Below are positions 12,441 to 20,774 of a stretch of DNA of 64,000 nt, in pieces (positions within the stretch are counted from its first letter, which is position 1; each line of letters starts with the position of its first letter). Source of the DNA: Rubrivivax benzoatilyticus JA2 = ATCC BAA-35 (GTDB lineage Bacteria; Pseudomonadota; Gammaproteobacteria; Burkholderiales; Burkholderiaceae_C). Location: positions 53,988 to 117,987 of the forward strand of contig NZ_AEWG01000158.1 in assembly GCF_000190375.1 (NCBI RefSeq), read 5' to 3'. The translations under genes were made by a program, and so were the position numbers. A model generated the notes under the pieces. It was not told the DNA's origin, did not search any database, and saw only the letters and a program-made list of their open reading frames with translations.

Positions 12441-13529
12441 ATGAGCAAGACCCGCGTCGTCGTCGTCGACGATTCAGCCCTCGTGCGCGGCCTTCTGGCC
12501 GAGATCATCAACCGCCAGCCGGACATGACCTGTGTCGGCGCCGCCGCCGACCCGCTGGTGGCGCGCGAGATGATCCGCAACCTGAACCCCGACGTCATCA
12601 CGCTGGACGTCGAGATGCCGCGCATGGACGGCATCGACTTCCTGTCGCGGCTGATGCGGCTGCGGCCGATGCCGGTGGTGATGGTCTCGACGCTGACCGA
12701 ACGCGGCGCCGAGGTGACGATGAAGGCGCTGGAACTCGGCGCCGTCGACTTCGTCTCCAAGCCCAAGATCGGCGTCGCCGACGGCCTGCGCCAGCTCGGC
12801 GACGACATCACCGAGAAGATCCGCACCGCCGCCAAGGCGCGTGTGCACCGCCTGGCTGCGGCGCCGGCGCCGGCCGCCGCCACCCCCGGCGCCGCCCGCC
12901 CGGCGACGGTGAGCCCGCTGGGCCGGCTGTCGACCGAGAAGATCATCTTCATCGGCGCCTCCACCGGCGGCACCGAGGCCACGCGGGAGGTCATCACCCA
13001 GCTGCCGCCGGACGCGCCGGCGGTGATGATCACCCAGCACATGCCGCCGGGCTTCACGAAGAGCTATGCCGCGCGGCTGAACGGGCTGGCGCGCATCCGC
13101 GTGGCCGAGGCGGTGGACGGCGAGCGTGTGCTGCCCGGCCACGCCTACATCGCCCCGGGCGGCCTGCACCTGTCGGTGGAGCGCTCGGGCGCCAACTACA
13201 TCGCCCGCGTGCGCGACGGCGACCCGGTCAACCGCCACAAGCCCTCGGTCGAGGTGCTGTTCCAGTCGGCGGCGCGGGTCGTCGGCCCGAACGCGCTGGG
13301 CGTGATGCTGACCGGCATGGGCGCCGACGGCGCGCGCGCGATGCGAGAGATGCGCGACGCCGGCAGCTGGAACGTCGCCCAGGACGAGGCGAGCTGCGTC
13401 GTCTTCGGCATGCCGCGCGAAGCCATCGCCCACGGCGCGGCGCACGAGGTGCTGCCGCTGCAGCGCATCGCCACGGCGCTGATCGAGCGCCTGCGCAGCA
13501 CCGCCGGCCTGGCGACGACCCGCGTCTGA
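12441..13529 (+). CDS. cheB: Chemotaxis methylesterase/response regulator CheB
   Basis: Removes methyl groups from chemoreceptors and deamidates them; activated by phosphotransfer from CheA. The 362 residues comprise an N-terminal receiver domain with phospho-acceptor D56 ([10 protein letters not shown]) and K108, a proline/alanine-rich linker at about residues 138-160, and a methylesterase domain with catalytic S174 (IGASTGG), H200 (TQHMPPGF) and D296 (TGMGADGA). All key residues are present. The start ATG follows the AGGAGACCGTCAGG region. It completes the cheR-cheD-cheB group; an adaptation module with a broken cheR but intact cheB would be unbalanced if the cheR frameshift is real. Confidence 0.97.
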   Translation: MSKTRVVVVDDSALVRGLLAEIINRQPDMTCVGAAADPLVAREMIRNLNPDVITLDVEMPRMDGIDFLSRLMRLRPMPVVMVSTLTERGAEVTMKALELGAVDFVSKPKIGVADGLRQLGDDITEKIRTAAKARVHRLAAAPAPAAATPGAARPATVSPLGRLSTEKIIFIGASTGGTEATREVITQLPPDAPAVMITQHMPPGFTKSYAARLNGLARIRVAEAVDGERVLPGHAYIAPGGLHLSVERSGANYIARVRDGDPVNRHKPSVEVLFQSAARVVGPNALGVMLTGMGADGARAMREMRDAGSWNVAQDEASCVVFGMPREAIAHGAAHEVLPLQRIATALIERLRSTAGLATTRV

Positions 13530-13651
13530 ACCACGCGGCCCCGGGCCGCAGGCCGGCCCGGAGCTTGCTCCCCCGTCGGGAGGGGCCGACGGCAGCGGGT
13601 CTTCATGCCTGCCGGTAGGATCGACGCGGGCAAAGTCTGCAAGGAACTTAT

Positions 13652-14440
13652 TTGGACGCGTGGTGGGTGAACGCCATCGCCGGCTTCGGTGTCGGCACCG
13701 TCGTCGGCATCACCGGCGTCGGCGGCGGGGCGCTGATGACGCCGATCCTCGTGCTGCTGTTCGGCGTGGCGCCGGCGTCGGCGATCGGCACCGACCTCTG
13801 GTTCGCGGCCATCACCAAGTCGGTCGGCGGCTTCGTGCACCACTCGCGCGGCACCGTCGACCGCGAGGTGCTCAAGCTGCTGTGCCTGGGCAGCCTGCCG
13901 GCCTCGCTGGCAACGCTGGCCTGGCTGCACCTGAGCAACGCCTCGCAGCTCAAGAGCGGGCTGCTGATGAGCGCGTTGGGCGCCGTGCTGCTGCTCACCG
14001 CGGTGGCGATGGTCTTCAAGAAGCGCGTGCAGGCCGTGGGCCTGAAGCTGCGCACCGTCTCGCCGGTCGACTTCAAGCGCTGGCAGCCGGCGCTGACCGT
14101 CGTCGCCGGCGCCGTGCTCGGCCTGCTGGTGACGCTGACCTCGATCGGCGCCGGGGCGCTGGGCGCGGTGATGCTGGTCTACCTGTACCCGTTCCGGATG
14201 ACGCCGTCGCGGCTGGTGGGCACCGACATCGTGCACGCGATCCCGCTGACCATCGTCGCCGGCACCGGCCACCTGCTGCTGGGCAACGTCGACCTCGTGC
14301 TGCTGAGCACGCTGCTGATCGGCTCGATCCCCGGGATCATCATCGGCTCGCACCTGAGCACGCGCATGCCCGAGGGCCTGCTGCGGCCGGCGATCGCGGC
14401 GCTGCTCGTCGTCGCCGGGCTCAAGCTGCTGCACGTCTGA
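13652..14440 (+). CDS. TauE/SafE-family membrane transporter
   Basis: Predicted inner-membrane anion permease of the TauE/SafE (DUF81) family, 262 residues with about eight hydrophobic segments in two related halves. The first half has TVVGITGVGGGALMTPIL and the second half the corresponding LVTLTSIGAGALGAVML, the duplicated glycine-rich motif of the family. Members export sulfite, sulfoacetate or related organosulfur compounds, but the substrate here is unknown. No ATG fits; the TTG start is supported by AAGGA six bases upstream. It converges with hemW, the two stop codons being 9 bases apart. Confidence 0.9.
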   Translation: MDAWWVNAIAGFGVGTVVGITGVGGGALMTPILVLLFGVAPASAIGTDLWFAAITKSVGGFVHHSRGTVDREVLKLLCLGSLPASLATLAWLHLSNASQLKSGLLMSALGAVLLLTAVAMVFKKRVQAVGLKLRTVSPVDFKRWQPALTVVAGAVLGLLVTLTSIGAGALGAVMLVYLYPFRMTPSRLVGTDIVHAIPLTIVAGTGHLLLGNVDLVLLSTLLIGSIPGIIIGSHLSTRMPEGLLRPAIAALLVVAGLKLLHV

Positions 14441-14449
14441 GCCGGCGGC

Positions 14450-15667
14450 TCAGGACGGCGCCAGGAACAGCTGCTGCAGGTCCGAGAGGAAGTCGAAACC
14501 GCGCACCGTCGGCACGAGGCGGGTGCCCTGGCGCTCCAGCAGGCCGCGCGCCAGCGCCTGCGTCAGGCCCGGCTCCAGCGCCGTCGGCGACAGGCCGGTG
14601 CGCTCGGCGAACAGGCCCGGCTCGAAACCCTCGCGCAGACGCAGCGCGTTGAGCATGAACTCGAACGGCAGCTCGGCGGCGCCGACCTCGTGCTCGTTGG
14701 ACACCGCGTGGCCGGCCAGCGCCTGCTCGACATAGGCCTGCGGCTCGCGCCAGCGCACCTGGCGCACGACACGTTCGGCGAACGACAGCTTGCCGTGCGC
14801 GCCGGCGCCCAGGCCGAGGTAGTCGCCGAAGTGCCAGTAGTTCTGGTTGTGCACGCAGCGGTGGCCCGGCCGCGCGAAAGCCGAGACCTCGTAGCGCGCC
14901 AAGCCGCTGGCGGCGGTGCGTTCGGCGATCAGGTCGAGCATGTCGCTGGCCAGGTCGTCGTCGGGCAGGCCTTCGGGCGGGCGGGTGGCGAAGCGTGTGT
15001 TCGGCTCCAGGCTCAGGTGGTAGATCGACAGATGCGGCGGCGCGAAGGACAGCGCCGTGTCGAGGTCGCGCGCCAGCGCCGCCAGGTCCTGGCCCGGCAG
15101 CGCGTACATCAGGTCGAGGTTGAAGGTGTCGAAGGCACGCGCCGCTTCTTCGAGCGCGGCACGCGCCTGGGCACCGTCGTGCACACGGCCGATGGCGGCC
15201 AGCGCGGCGTCGTCGAAGCTCTGCACGCCGACCGACAGCCGCGTCACGCCGGCGGCGCGAAAGGCGGCGAAACGTTCGCGCTCGAAGGTGCCGGGGTTGG
15301 CTTCCAGCGTGATCTCGCAGCCGGGCTCCAGCGGCAGGCGCGCACGCACCGCGGCCAGCAGCCGGTCGACCATGGCCGGCTCCAGCAGGCTGGGCGTGCC
15401 GCCACCGATGAAGACGCTGATCACCGGCCGGCCCCAGACGAGCGGCAGCGCGGCTTCGAGGTCAGCGATCAGCGCGGCCACGTACCGCGACTGCAGCGCC
15501 GCGTCGGGCCGGCCGCCGCCCAGCTCGTGCGAGTTGAAGTCGCAGTACGGACACTTGCGCAGGCACCAGGGCACGTGCAGGTACAGCGACAGCGGCGGCA
15601 GCGCGTCCAGGCGCACGGCGCCGGGTTTCAGCCAGCGCAGCGTCGCTTCGGCGCGGGGCTCAGCCAA
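14450..15667 (-). CDS. hemW: Radical SAM haem chaperone HemW
   Basis: Member of the HemN/HemW radical SAM family, 405 residues. The iron-sulfur motif CxxxCxxC is C35, C39 and C42 in PWCLRKCPYCDF; SAM-binding GGGTPS and the segment HNQNYW follow. It lacks features of true oxygen-independent coproporphyrinogen oxidase and is shorter than HemN, and its position next to rdgB is the usual place for hemW. HemW is thought to deliver haem to respiratory enzymes. It overlaps the upstream rdgB by eight bases and is the last gene of the rph-rdgB-hemW run. Confidence 0.93.
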   Translation of the reverse strand: MAEPRAEATLRWLKPGAVRLDALPPLSLYLHVPWCLRKCPYCDFNSHELGGGRPDAALQSRYVAALIADLEAALPLVWGRPVISVFIGGGTPSLLEPAMVDRLLAAVRARLPLEPGCEITLEANPGTFERERFAAFRAAGVTRLSVGVQSFDDAALAAIGRVHDGAQARAALEEAARAFDTFNLDLMYALPGQDLAALARDLDTALSFAPPHLSIYHLSLEPNTRFATRPPEGLPDDDLASDMLDLIAERTAASGLARYEVSAFARPGHRCVHNQNYWHFGDYLGLGAGAHGKLSFAERVVRQVRWREPQAYVEQALAGHAVSNEHEVGAAELPFEFMLNALRLREGFEPGLFAERTGLSPTALEPGLTQALARGLLERQGTRLVPTVRGFDFLSDLQQLFLAPS

Positions 15668-16298
15668 GGTGCCAGGCTGTCTGGAGCAGCGAGATCATTT
15701 GCGCCGCCGCGCGGGCCCGGTGGCTGTGCGCGTTCTTCGTCGCCGCGTCGAGTTCGGCGACCGTCGCGCCGAGTTCGGGCACGTGGACCAGCGGGTCGTA
15801 GCCGAAGCCGCCGCTGCCGCGGCGCTCGGCCAGCAGCTCGGCGTTCCAGCGCCCGGCGGCGACCAGCGGCTCGGGGTCGTCGGCATGGCGCAGCGCGACG
15901 ATGACGCTGACGAAAGCCACGCGGCGGTCGGCGACGCCGGCCATGCGTTCGAGCAGCAGCGCATTGTTGGCCGCGTCCTGCGCAGCGCGGCGCGCCTCGC
16001 GGTCGGCCAGCGCGGCCGCCTCGGCCGGCAGCGGCGCGTAGTGCGCCGAGATCACGCCCGGCGCGCCGCCGAGCGCGTCGACGCACAGCCCCGAGTCGTC
16101 GGCGATGGCCGCGCCGCCGACGGCACGCGCGGCGTGGCGCGCCTTGGCCAGCGCGTTCTCGACGAAGGTGTGGTGCGGCTCGTCGGCCTCGGTGACACCG
16201 AGTTCGCCTTGCGGCACCAGCTCGATGGGCAGCGTGCCGAAGAGCGCGCGCAGCTCCTTCAGCTTCTTCGCGTTGTTCGACGCCAGCACGAGGCGCAT
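15660..16298 (-). CDS. rdgB: XTP/dITP diphosphatase (non-canonical purine NTP pyrophosphatase)
   Basis: House-cleaning enzyme that hydrolyses inosine and xanthosine triphosphates so they are not built into DNA or RNA. The 212-residue chain has the N-terminal substrate loop LASNNAKKLKELR, the metal/catalytic aspartates D67-D68 in IADDSGLCVDAL and the C-terminal SHRARA segment (residue about 195). It lies 13 bases after rph and overlaps hemW, an arrangement conserved across Burkholderiales. Confidence 0.96.
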   Translation of the reverse strand: MRLVLASNNAKKLKELRALFGTLPIELVPQGELGVTEADEPHHTFVENALAKARHAARAVGGAAIADDSGLCVDALGGAPGVISAHYAPLPAEAAALADREARRAAQDAANNALLLERMAGVADRRVAFVSVIVALRHADDPEPLVAAGRWNAELLAERRGSGGFGYDPLVHVPELGATVAELDAATKNAHSHRARAAAQMISLLQTAWHLG

Positions 16299-16311
16299 CG
16301 CGATGCTCCCG

Positions 16312-17037
16312 TCAGGCCGCCAGCGCCGCGCGCTGCGCGGCTGCCAGCTCGCCGATGCCCTTGCCGGCCAGCGCCAGCAGCGCGTCCATCTCGGCGCGCG
16401 TGAACGGCACGCCTTCGGCCGTGCCCTGGATCTCGACGAAACCGCCGGAGCCGGTCATGACGACGTTCATGTCGGTGTCGCAGGCCGAGTCCTCGATGTA
16501 TTCGAGGTCCAGCAGCGGCGTGCCCTGCACGATGCCGACCGAGATCGCGGCGACCTGGTCGCGGATCGGCGAGGCGGCGATCTTGCCCTGGGCGAGCAGC
16601 CAGTTCACCGCGTCCTGCGCGGCGACGAAGGCGCCGGTGATCGCCGCGGTGCGCGTGCCGCCGTCGGCCTGCAGCACGTCGCAGTCGATCAGGATGCTGC
16701 GTTCGCCGAGGGCGCCGAGGTCGAACACCGTGCGCAGCGAACGGCCGATCAGGCGCTGGATCTCCTGCGTGCGCCCGCTCTGCTTGCCGCGCGCGGCCTC
16801 GCGGTCGCCGCGCGTGTGCGTGGCGCGCGGCAGCATGCCGTACTCGGCCGTCACCCAGCCTTCGCCGCTGCCGCGCTTGTGCGGCGGCACCTTCTCCTCG
16901 ACCGACGCGGTACAGAGGACCTGCGTGTCGCCGAAGCAGACCAGGACCGAGCCTTCGGCGTGCTTGGTGTAGTGGCGGGTGATCGTGACGGGCCGCAGCG
17001 CATCGTGCGCACGGCCGCTGGAGCGGACGAAGGTCAT
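16312..17037 (-). CDS. rph: Ribonuclease PH
   Basis: Phosphorolytic 3'-5' exoribonuclease that trims tRNA 3' ends. From the ATG at 17037 it has 241 residues, the usual length. Family features include [13 protein letters not shown] near the N-terminus, [13 protein letters not shown], the [20 protein letters not shown] phosphate-binding stretch, and [19 protein letters not shown] longer open frame upstream is rejected because [10 protein letters not shown] matches the family start. It is preceded by a 123-base gap after the phosphatase gene and followed closely by rdgB. Confidence 0.96.
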   Translation of the reverse strand: MTFVRSSGRAHDALRPVTITRHYTKHAEGSVLVCFGDTQVLCTASVEEKVPPHKRGSGEGWVTAEYGMLPRATHTRGDREAARGKQSGRTQEIQRLIGRSLRTVFDLGALGERSILIDCDVLQADGGTRTAAITGAFVAAQDAVNWLLAQGKIAASPIRDQVAAISVGIVQGTPLLDLEYIEDSACDTDMNVVMTGSGGFVEIQGTAEGVPFTRAEMDALLALAGKGIGELAAAQRAALAA

Positions 17038-17160
17038 GGCGGGAGGATCGAAAACGAAGCCGACATTGTCGCCGCCCCGCCCCACCCTCCACGCTCACCG
17101 AACTGGAGCCCCTGCTGCAGGGGCCGGAGAGCCCGACGGACAGCGCCAGCCATCCGGCGC

Positions 17161-18069
17161 TCACCGCTTCTGCGATGAGCGCCGGATCGCCTCGTTGATC
17201 TCGCGTATCGAGCGTTCGATCTCCGCCTCGTCCAGTTCGTCGGCCGGCTCGCCCGCCATGCTGGCCTGGATCGTCGACGCGAAGACCTGCTCGCCGAGCG
17301 ACAACGTGGAGACGCCGACCGCGTTGTCGCCGTCCTCGGCGCATTCCCACTCGACGGCGATCGCGGTGACGTTGTCGCTGCGCGCGCCGCCCAGTCGCAG
17401 CGCCTGCTCGACGAGTTCGGGTACCGCGTCGGAGATCGGACGCTGCGCCAGTTGCTCGGTGATGACGGCGTCGCTGAGGTGGCCCCACAGGCCGTCGGAG
17501 CACAGCAGGATGCGGTCGCCGGACTGCAGCACCAGCGGCCCGGCGGTGTCGACCACCGGCTTGCCGGGGCTGCCCAGGCAGGTGAACAGCACGTTGCGGT
17601 TCATGCGCTCGCCCATCGGCACGACCTGGGCCAGCGTGTCCTGCAGCTCCGAGTAGGAATGGTCGCGCGTGCGCGCGATCAGCTTGTCGCCACGCACCAG
17701 GTACAGGCGCGAGTCGCCGCAGTGCGCCCAGAACGCCTGGTTGCCCTGCAGCACGCAGGCGACGACCGTGGTGCGCGGCGTGTCGCCGAGCGCACGATCG
17801 CCGGCATAACGCAGCAACTGGTGGTGCGCGGCGAGGATCGCGTCGTGCAGCGTGCGCATCGGCTCGCGCAGCGAGGGCCGCGCCTCGCGCTGGAAGATCG
17901 CCGCCAGCGTCTGCAGCGCCAGCTGCGCCGCGACCTCGCCTTCCGGGTGCCCGCCCATGCCGTCGGCCAGCGCGAAGAGCCCGGCGTCGCGCGTGTAGCA
18001 GTAGCCCATGCGGTCTTCGTTCTTCTCGCGGCCGCCTTTGCGGCTGACCTGGTAGACGGCGAAGCGCAT
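17161..18069 (-). CDS. PP2C-family protein serine/threonine phosphatase
   Basis: Metal-dependent PP2C (PPM) phosphatase, 302 residues. Metal-binding residues are seen in NEDRMG near the N-terminus, ADGMGGHPEGE (about residues 36-46), SDGLWGHL and GARSDNVTAIAV. It starts six bases after the stop of the Ser/Thr kinase gene, so kinase and phosphatase are almost certainly co-transcribed and act on shared targets, as in other bacterial kinase/phosphatase pairs. The C-terminal 60 residues are acidic and helical with no recognised domain. Substrates are unknown. It has no membrane segment, so it should be cytosolic. Confidence 0.94.
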   Translation of the reverse strand: MRFAVYQVSRKGGREKNEDRMGYCYTRDAGLFALADGMGGHPEGEVAAQLALQTLAAIFQREARPSLREPMRTLHDAILAAHHQLLRYAGDRALGDTPRTTVVACVLQGNQAFWAHCGDSRLYLVRGDKLIARTRDHSYSELQDTLAQVVPMGERMNRNVLFTCLGSPGKPVVDTAGPLVLQSGDRILLCSDGLWGHLSDAVITEQLAQRPISDAVPELVEQALRLGGARSDNVTAIAVEWECAEDGDNAVGVSTLSLGEQVFASTIQASMAGEPADELDEAEIERSIREINEAIRRSSQKR

Positions 18070-18075
18070 CGGGCG

Positions 18076-19044
18076 TCAGGCCTTCTGGCCGGTCTTGATC
18101 GTCTCGATCTGCAGCTTGAGCCGCTCGCTGAAGCTCAGCTTGGTGTAGCGGCGCTCGGTCTCGCGCGCCAGTTCCTTCTGCAGCGCGAACACGCTCTGCG
18201 GGCGCGACAGCGGGTCCAGCGACATGCACCACTCGGTGACCTCGATGAGGTTGTCCGAGTAGACGTTGCGCAGCCGCGAGAGCGACAGCGCCAGGCGGTC
18301 CTTCTCCAGGCGCTGCGGCGCGTCGTTGGGCGGGTAGCCCTGCATGCAGGCGTAGATGCAGGCGCCGATGGCGTAGATGTCGGTCCACGGGCCCAGCGAG
18401 CCGTCGCGGCGGTACATCTCCGGCGCGGCGAAACCCGGCGTGTACATCGGCCGGATGAAGTTGCCTTCCTTGGACAGCACCTCGCGCGCGGCGCCGAAGT
18501 CCAGCAGCACCGCCTTGTTGTCGTTGGTGATGAAGACGTTGGCCGGCTTGATGTCCAGGTGCAGCATCTTGTGCTGGTGCACGATGCGCAGGCCGCGCAG
18601 GATCTCGTCGAACAGGCTGCGGATCGTGCTCTCGCGGAACACCTTGTCGCGCTTGAGGTCGCGCGCGGTGACGATGAAGTCCTGCAGCGTGTCGCCCTGC
18701 AGGTAGTTCATCACCATGTAGACGGTCTCGTTCTCGCGGAAGAAGTTCAGCACCGAGACGACGCTCGGGTGGCTGATCTGCGCGAGCGAGCGGCCTTCTT
18801 CGAAGAAGCTCTTGAGGCCCAGGCGGTACAGCGGCTGCTTGTCGGGCTTGACGCGAGGCGTCAGCTCGCCGGCCGAACGCTCGGCCAGCGACGACGGCAG
18901 GTACTCCTTGATCGCGACGAGCTGGCGGTCCTGGCCCTCGGCCAGATAGACGACGCCGAAGCCCCCGGCCGCGAGCTTCTTGACGATCTGGTAGCCCCCG
19001 ACCACGGTGCCCGAAGGCAGCGGAGCAGGTTTGGGCTTTGACAT
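18076..19044 (-). CDS. Eukaryotic-type serine/threonine protein kinase
   Basis: Hanks-type protein kinase, 322 residues, with no membrane segment or extracellular sensor, so probably cytosolic. Visible motifs in order: glycine loop AAGGFGVVY, ATP-anchoring lysine in VAIKEYLP, catalytic loop HLDIKPANVF, DFGAAR and FAAPEMY. The catalytic loop has HLD in place of the usual HRD, so the arginine that normally contacts the activation loop is missing; the catalytic Asp and Asn remain, so activity is likely but may not depend on loop phosphorylation. It is coupled to the PP2C phosphatase downstream. Its start codon is only 31 bases from the divergent yicC start. Confidence 0.94.
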   Translation of the reverse strand: MSKPKPAPLPSGTVVGGYQIVKKLAAGGFGVVYLAEGQDRQLVAIKEYLPSSLAERSAGELTPRVKPDKQPLYRLGLKSFFEEGRSLAQISHPSVVSVLNFFRENETVYMVMNYLQGDTLQDFIVTARDLKRDKVFRESTIRSLFDEILRGLRIVHQHKMLHLDIKPANVFITNDNKAVLLDFGAAREVLSKEGNFIRPMYTPGFAAPEMYRRDGSLGPWTDIYAIGACIYACMQGYPPNDAPQRLEKDRLALSLSRLRNVYSDNLIEVTEWCMSLDPLSRPQSVFALQKELARETERRYTKLSFSERLKLQIETIKTGQKA

Positions 19045-19075
19045 AATCGCCGGGCTTTTCGAAGGGTGGGATCCG

Positions 19076-19975
19076 ATGGCGGTTTATAGGATGACGGGGT
19101 ATGCCAACGCCGCTTCGGCCCCGGCCGGAGACGGTGGCGCGGCGTCCTCCGTTTCAGTGGAGGCGCGCTCGGTCAACGGCCGTTTTCTGGACCTGTCGTT
19201 CAGGATGCCGGACGACCTTCGGGGCCTGGAACCTGCGCTGCGCGACCTGCTCGGCACGGCCTTCCGGCGCGGCAAGATCGAGATGCGCATCTCGGCGCAG
19301 CGCGACAGCGATTCGGCCTGGCCCAACCCCAACCCGGAGCAGCTGAACCGGCTGCTGCGCCTGGAAAGCTCGGTGCAGGGCTGGATGCCGCAGGCGCGTG
19401 GCTTGTCGGTCAACGAGGTGCTGCAGTGGTGCCGCAACGGCGCCGGCGGCGAGCGCCTGGACGAGGCGGCGCTGGAAGCCGCGCGCCAGTGCATCGAAGG
19501 CCTGAAGGACGCCCGTGCCCGCGAAGGCAAGCGCCTGGTGGCGATGCTGATGGACCGCCTGGGCAAGCTGCGCGAACTGGCCGACAAGGCCGAGCCGCTG
19601 GTGCCACAGGTGGTGCAGCGCCAGCAGCAACGGTTCCTGGAGCGCTGGAACGAAGCGTTGGCCGGGGCCAACGCCGGCAACAGCGTGCCGGCCGCGACGC
19701 TGCAGGAGCGCGCAATGGCCGAAGCCGCCGCGTTCGCGATCCGCATCGACGTCGCCGAGGAGCTGACCCGGCTGCGCTCGCACCTCGACGAGATCGAACG
19801 CCTGCTGAAGAAGGGCGGCGAACTCGGCAAGCGCCTGGACTTCCTGATCCAGGAACTGCAGCGCGAAGCGAACACGCTGGGATCGAAATCGCCGGCGATC
19901 GAGCTGACCGCGATCTCGGTGGAGATGAAGGTGCTCGTGGAGCAGATGCGCGAGCAGGTGCAAAACATCGAGTAA
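19076..19975 (+). CDS. yicC: YicC-family endoribonuclease/stress protein
   Basis: YicC-family protein, 299 residues. The N-terminal half begins MAVYRMTGYANA and contains EARSVNGRFLDLSFRMP; the C-terminal half (DUF1732) contains RIDVAEELTRLRSHLDE and KRLDFLIQELQREANTLGSKS. E. coli YicC has been reported as an RNase that helps degrade the small RNA RyhB. The ATG at 19076 matches the family N-terminus. In many Burkholderiales yicC lies directly before gmk-rpoZ-spoT; here about 13.4 kb of other genes intervene before gmk. Confidence 0.94.
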   Translation: MAVYRMTGYANAASAPAGDGGAASSVSVEARSVNGRFLDLSFRMPDDLRGLEPALRDLLGTAFRRGKIEMRISAQRDSDSAWPNPNPEQLNRLLRLESSVQGWMPQARGLSVNEVLQWCRNGAGGERLDEAALEAARQCIEGLKDARAREGKRLVAMLMDRLGKLRELADKAEPLVPQVVQRQQQRFLERWNEALAGANAGNSVPAATLQERAMAEAAAFAIRIDVAEELTRLRSHLDEIERLLKKGGELGKRLDFLIQELQREANTLGSKSPAIELTAISVEMKVLVEQMREQVQNIE

Positions 19976-19995
19976 GCCGCAGCCGCGGCCGCCCG

Positions 19996-20730
19996 CTACA
20001 ACCCCGCCTGCTGGCGCAACTCTTCCCGCCAAAGCCGGTACCCCTCGTCGCTGGGATGCAGCCCGTCCTCGGCGTTCAGCCGCTTCGGCTGCTGGGCGAA
20101 CGGGTCGTCGCGGCGCTCCTTGAAAAGGTCGACATAGGCAGCGTCGTGCCGTGTCGCCGCGCTGCGCACGATGCGGTGCAGCTCGCGCGAGCGCAGGGTC
20201 ATCCACCAGGACCACGGCGGGAAGAAGAACGGCGCGTTGCCGACGTTGCCCGAGGGCATGACGATGATGCGCGGCGCCAGCACGCGGGCCCGACCCAGCG
20301 CCTCGTCGACCGACGAGCGCAAGCTCTCGGCGCCGGTCAGACGCACGACGTCGTTGCCGCCGGCCAGCAGCAGCACCGTATCGAAGCGCTCGCTGCCGCC
20401 GAGCTGCTCGACGACGTCGCCGAACTTCGCGCCGTCCCGCGCCCGGTTGACGATCAACCAGTCGGCATGTTCCGCGGCGATCAGCCCCGCCAGCGACGCC
20501 CGCGGCGAACTTGCCCCGGTACCCACGGCGGTGCTGTCGCCGACGATCAGCAGACGATGCGCAGGCGCCTCGGGCGAGGCCTGGAACGGCTCGCTCGCGC
20601 GGGCGAGTTCGGCCGAGGACTGGATGCGCGACGCGGCGCAGCCGGCTCCAAGCAGCAGGCCCAGTGCCGCCACGGCCAGCGCGACACGCAGCGGGCGTGG
20701 CGAGGTGTGAGGTGGGCGGGGGGATCGCAT
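19996..20730 (-). CDS. SGNH/GDSL-type esterase, predicted lipoprotein
   Basis: Predicted exported SGNH hydrolase, 244 residues. A basic, hydrophobic signal peptide ends in the lipobox LLLGAGC, so the mature protein should be a lipoprotein. The hydrolase blocks are clear: block I VGDSTAVGTG with the nucleophile serine, the block III GGND motif in LLAGGNDVVRL, and the block V DGLHPSDEGY containing the catalytic Asp/His. Family members act as esterases, lipases or acyl-transfer enzymes; the substrate is unknown. It lies 44 bases after dld on the same strand and may be the last gene of the lactate operon, though a role in lactate use is not obvious. It converges with yicC. Confidence 0.88.
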   Translation of the reverse strand: MRSPRPPHTSPRPLRVALAVAALGLLLGAGCAASRIQSSAELARASEPFQASPEAPAHRLLIVGDSTAVGTGASSPRASLAGLIAAEHADWLIVNRARDGAKFGDVVEQLGGSERFDTVLLLAGGNDVVRLTGAESLRSSVDEALGRARVLAPRIIVMPSGNVGNAPFFFPPWSWWMTLRSRELHRIVRSAATRHDAAYVDLFKERRDDPFAQQPKRLNAEDGLHPSDEGYRLWREELRQQAGL

Positions 20731-20774
20731 GCGCCCGCCACCCAGGCATTCGGCGTGCCCGGGGGCGGAGCGCC

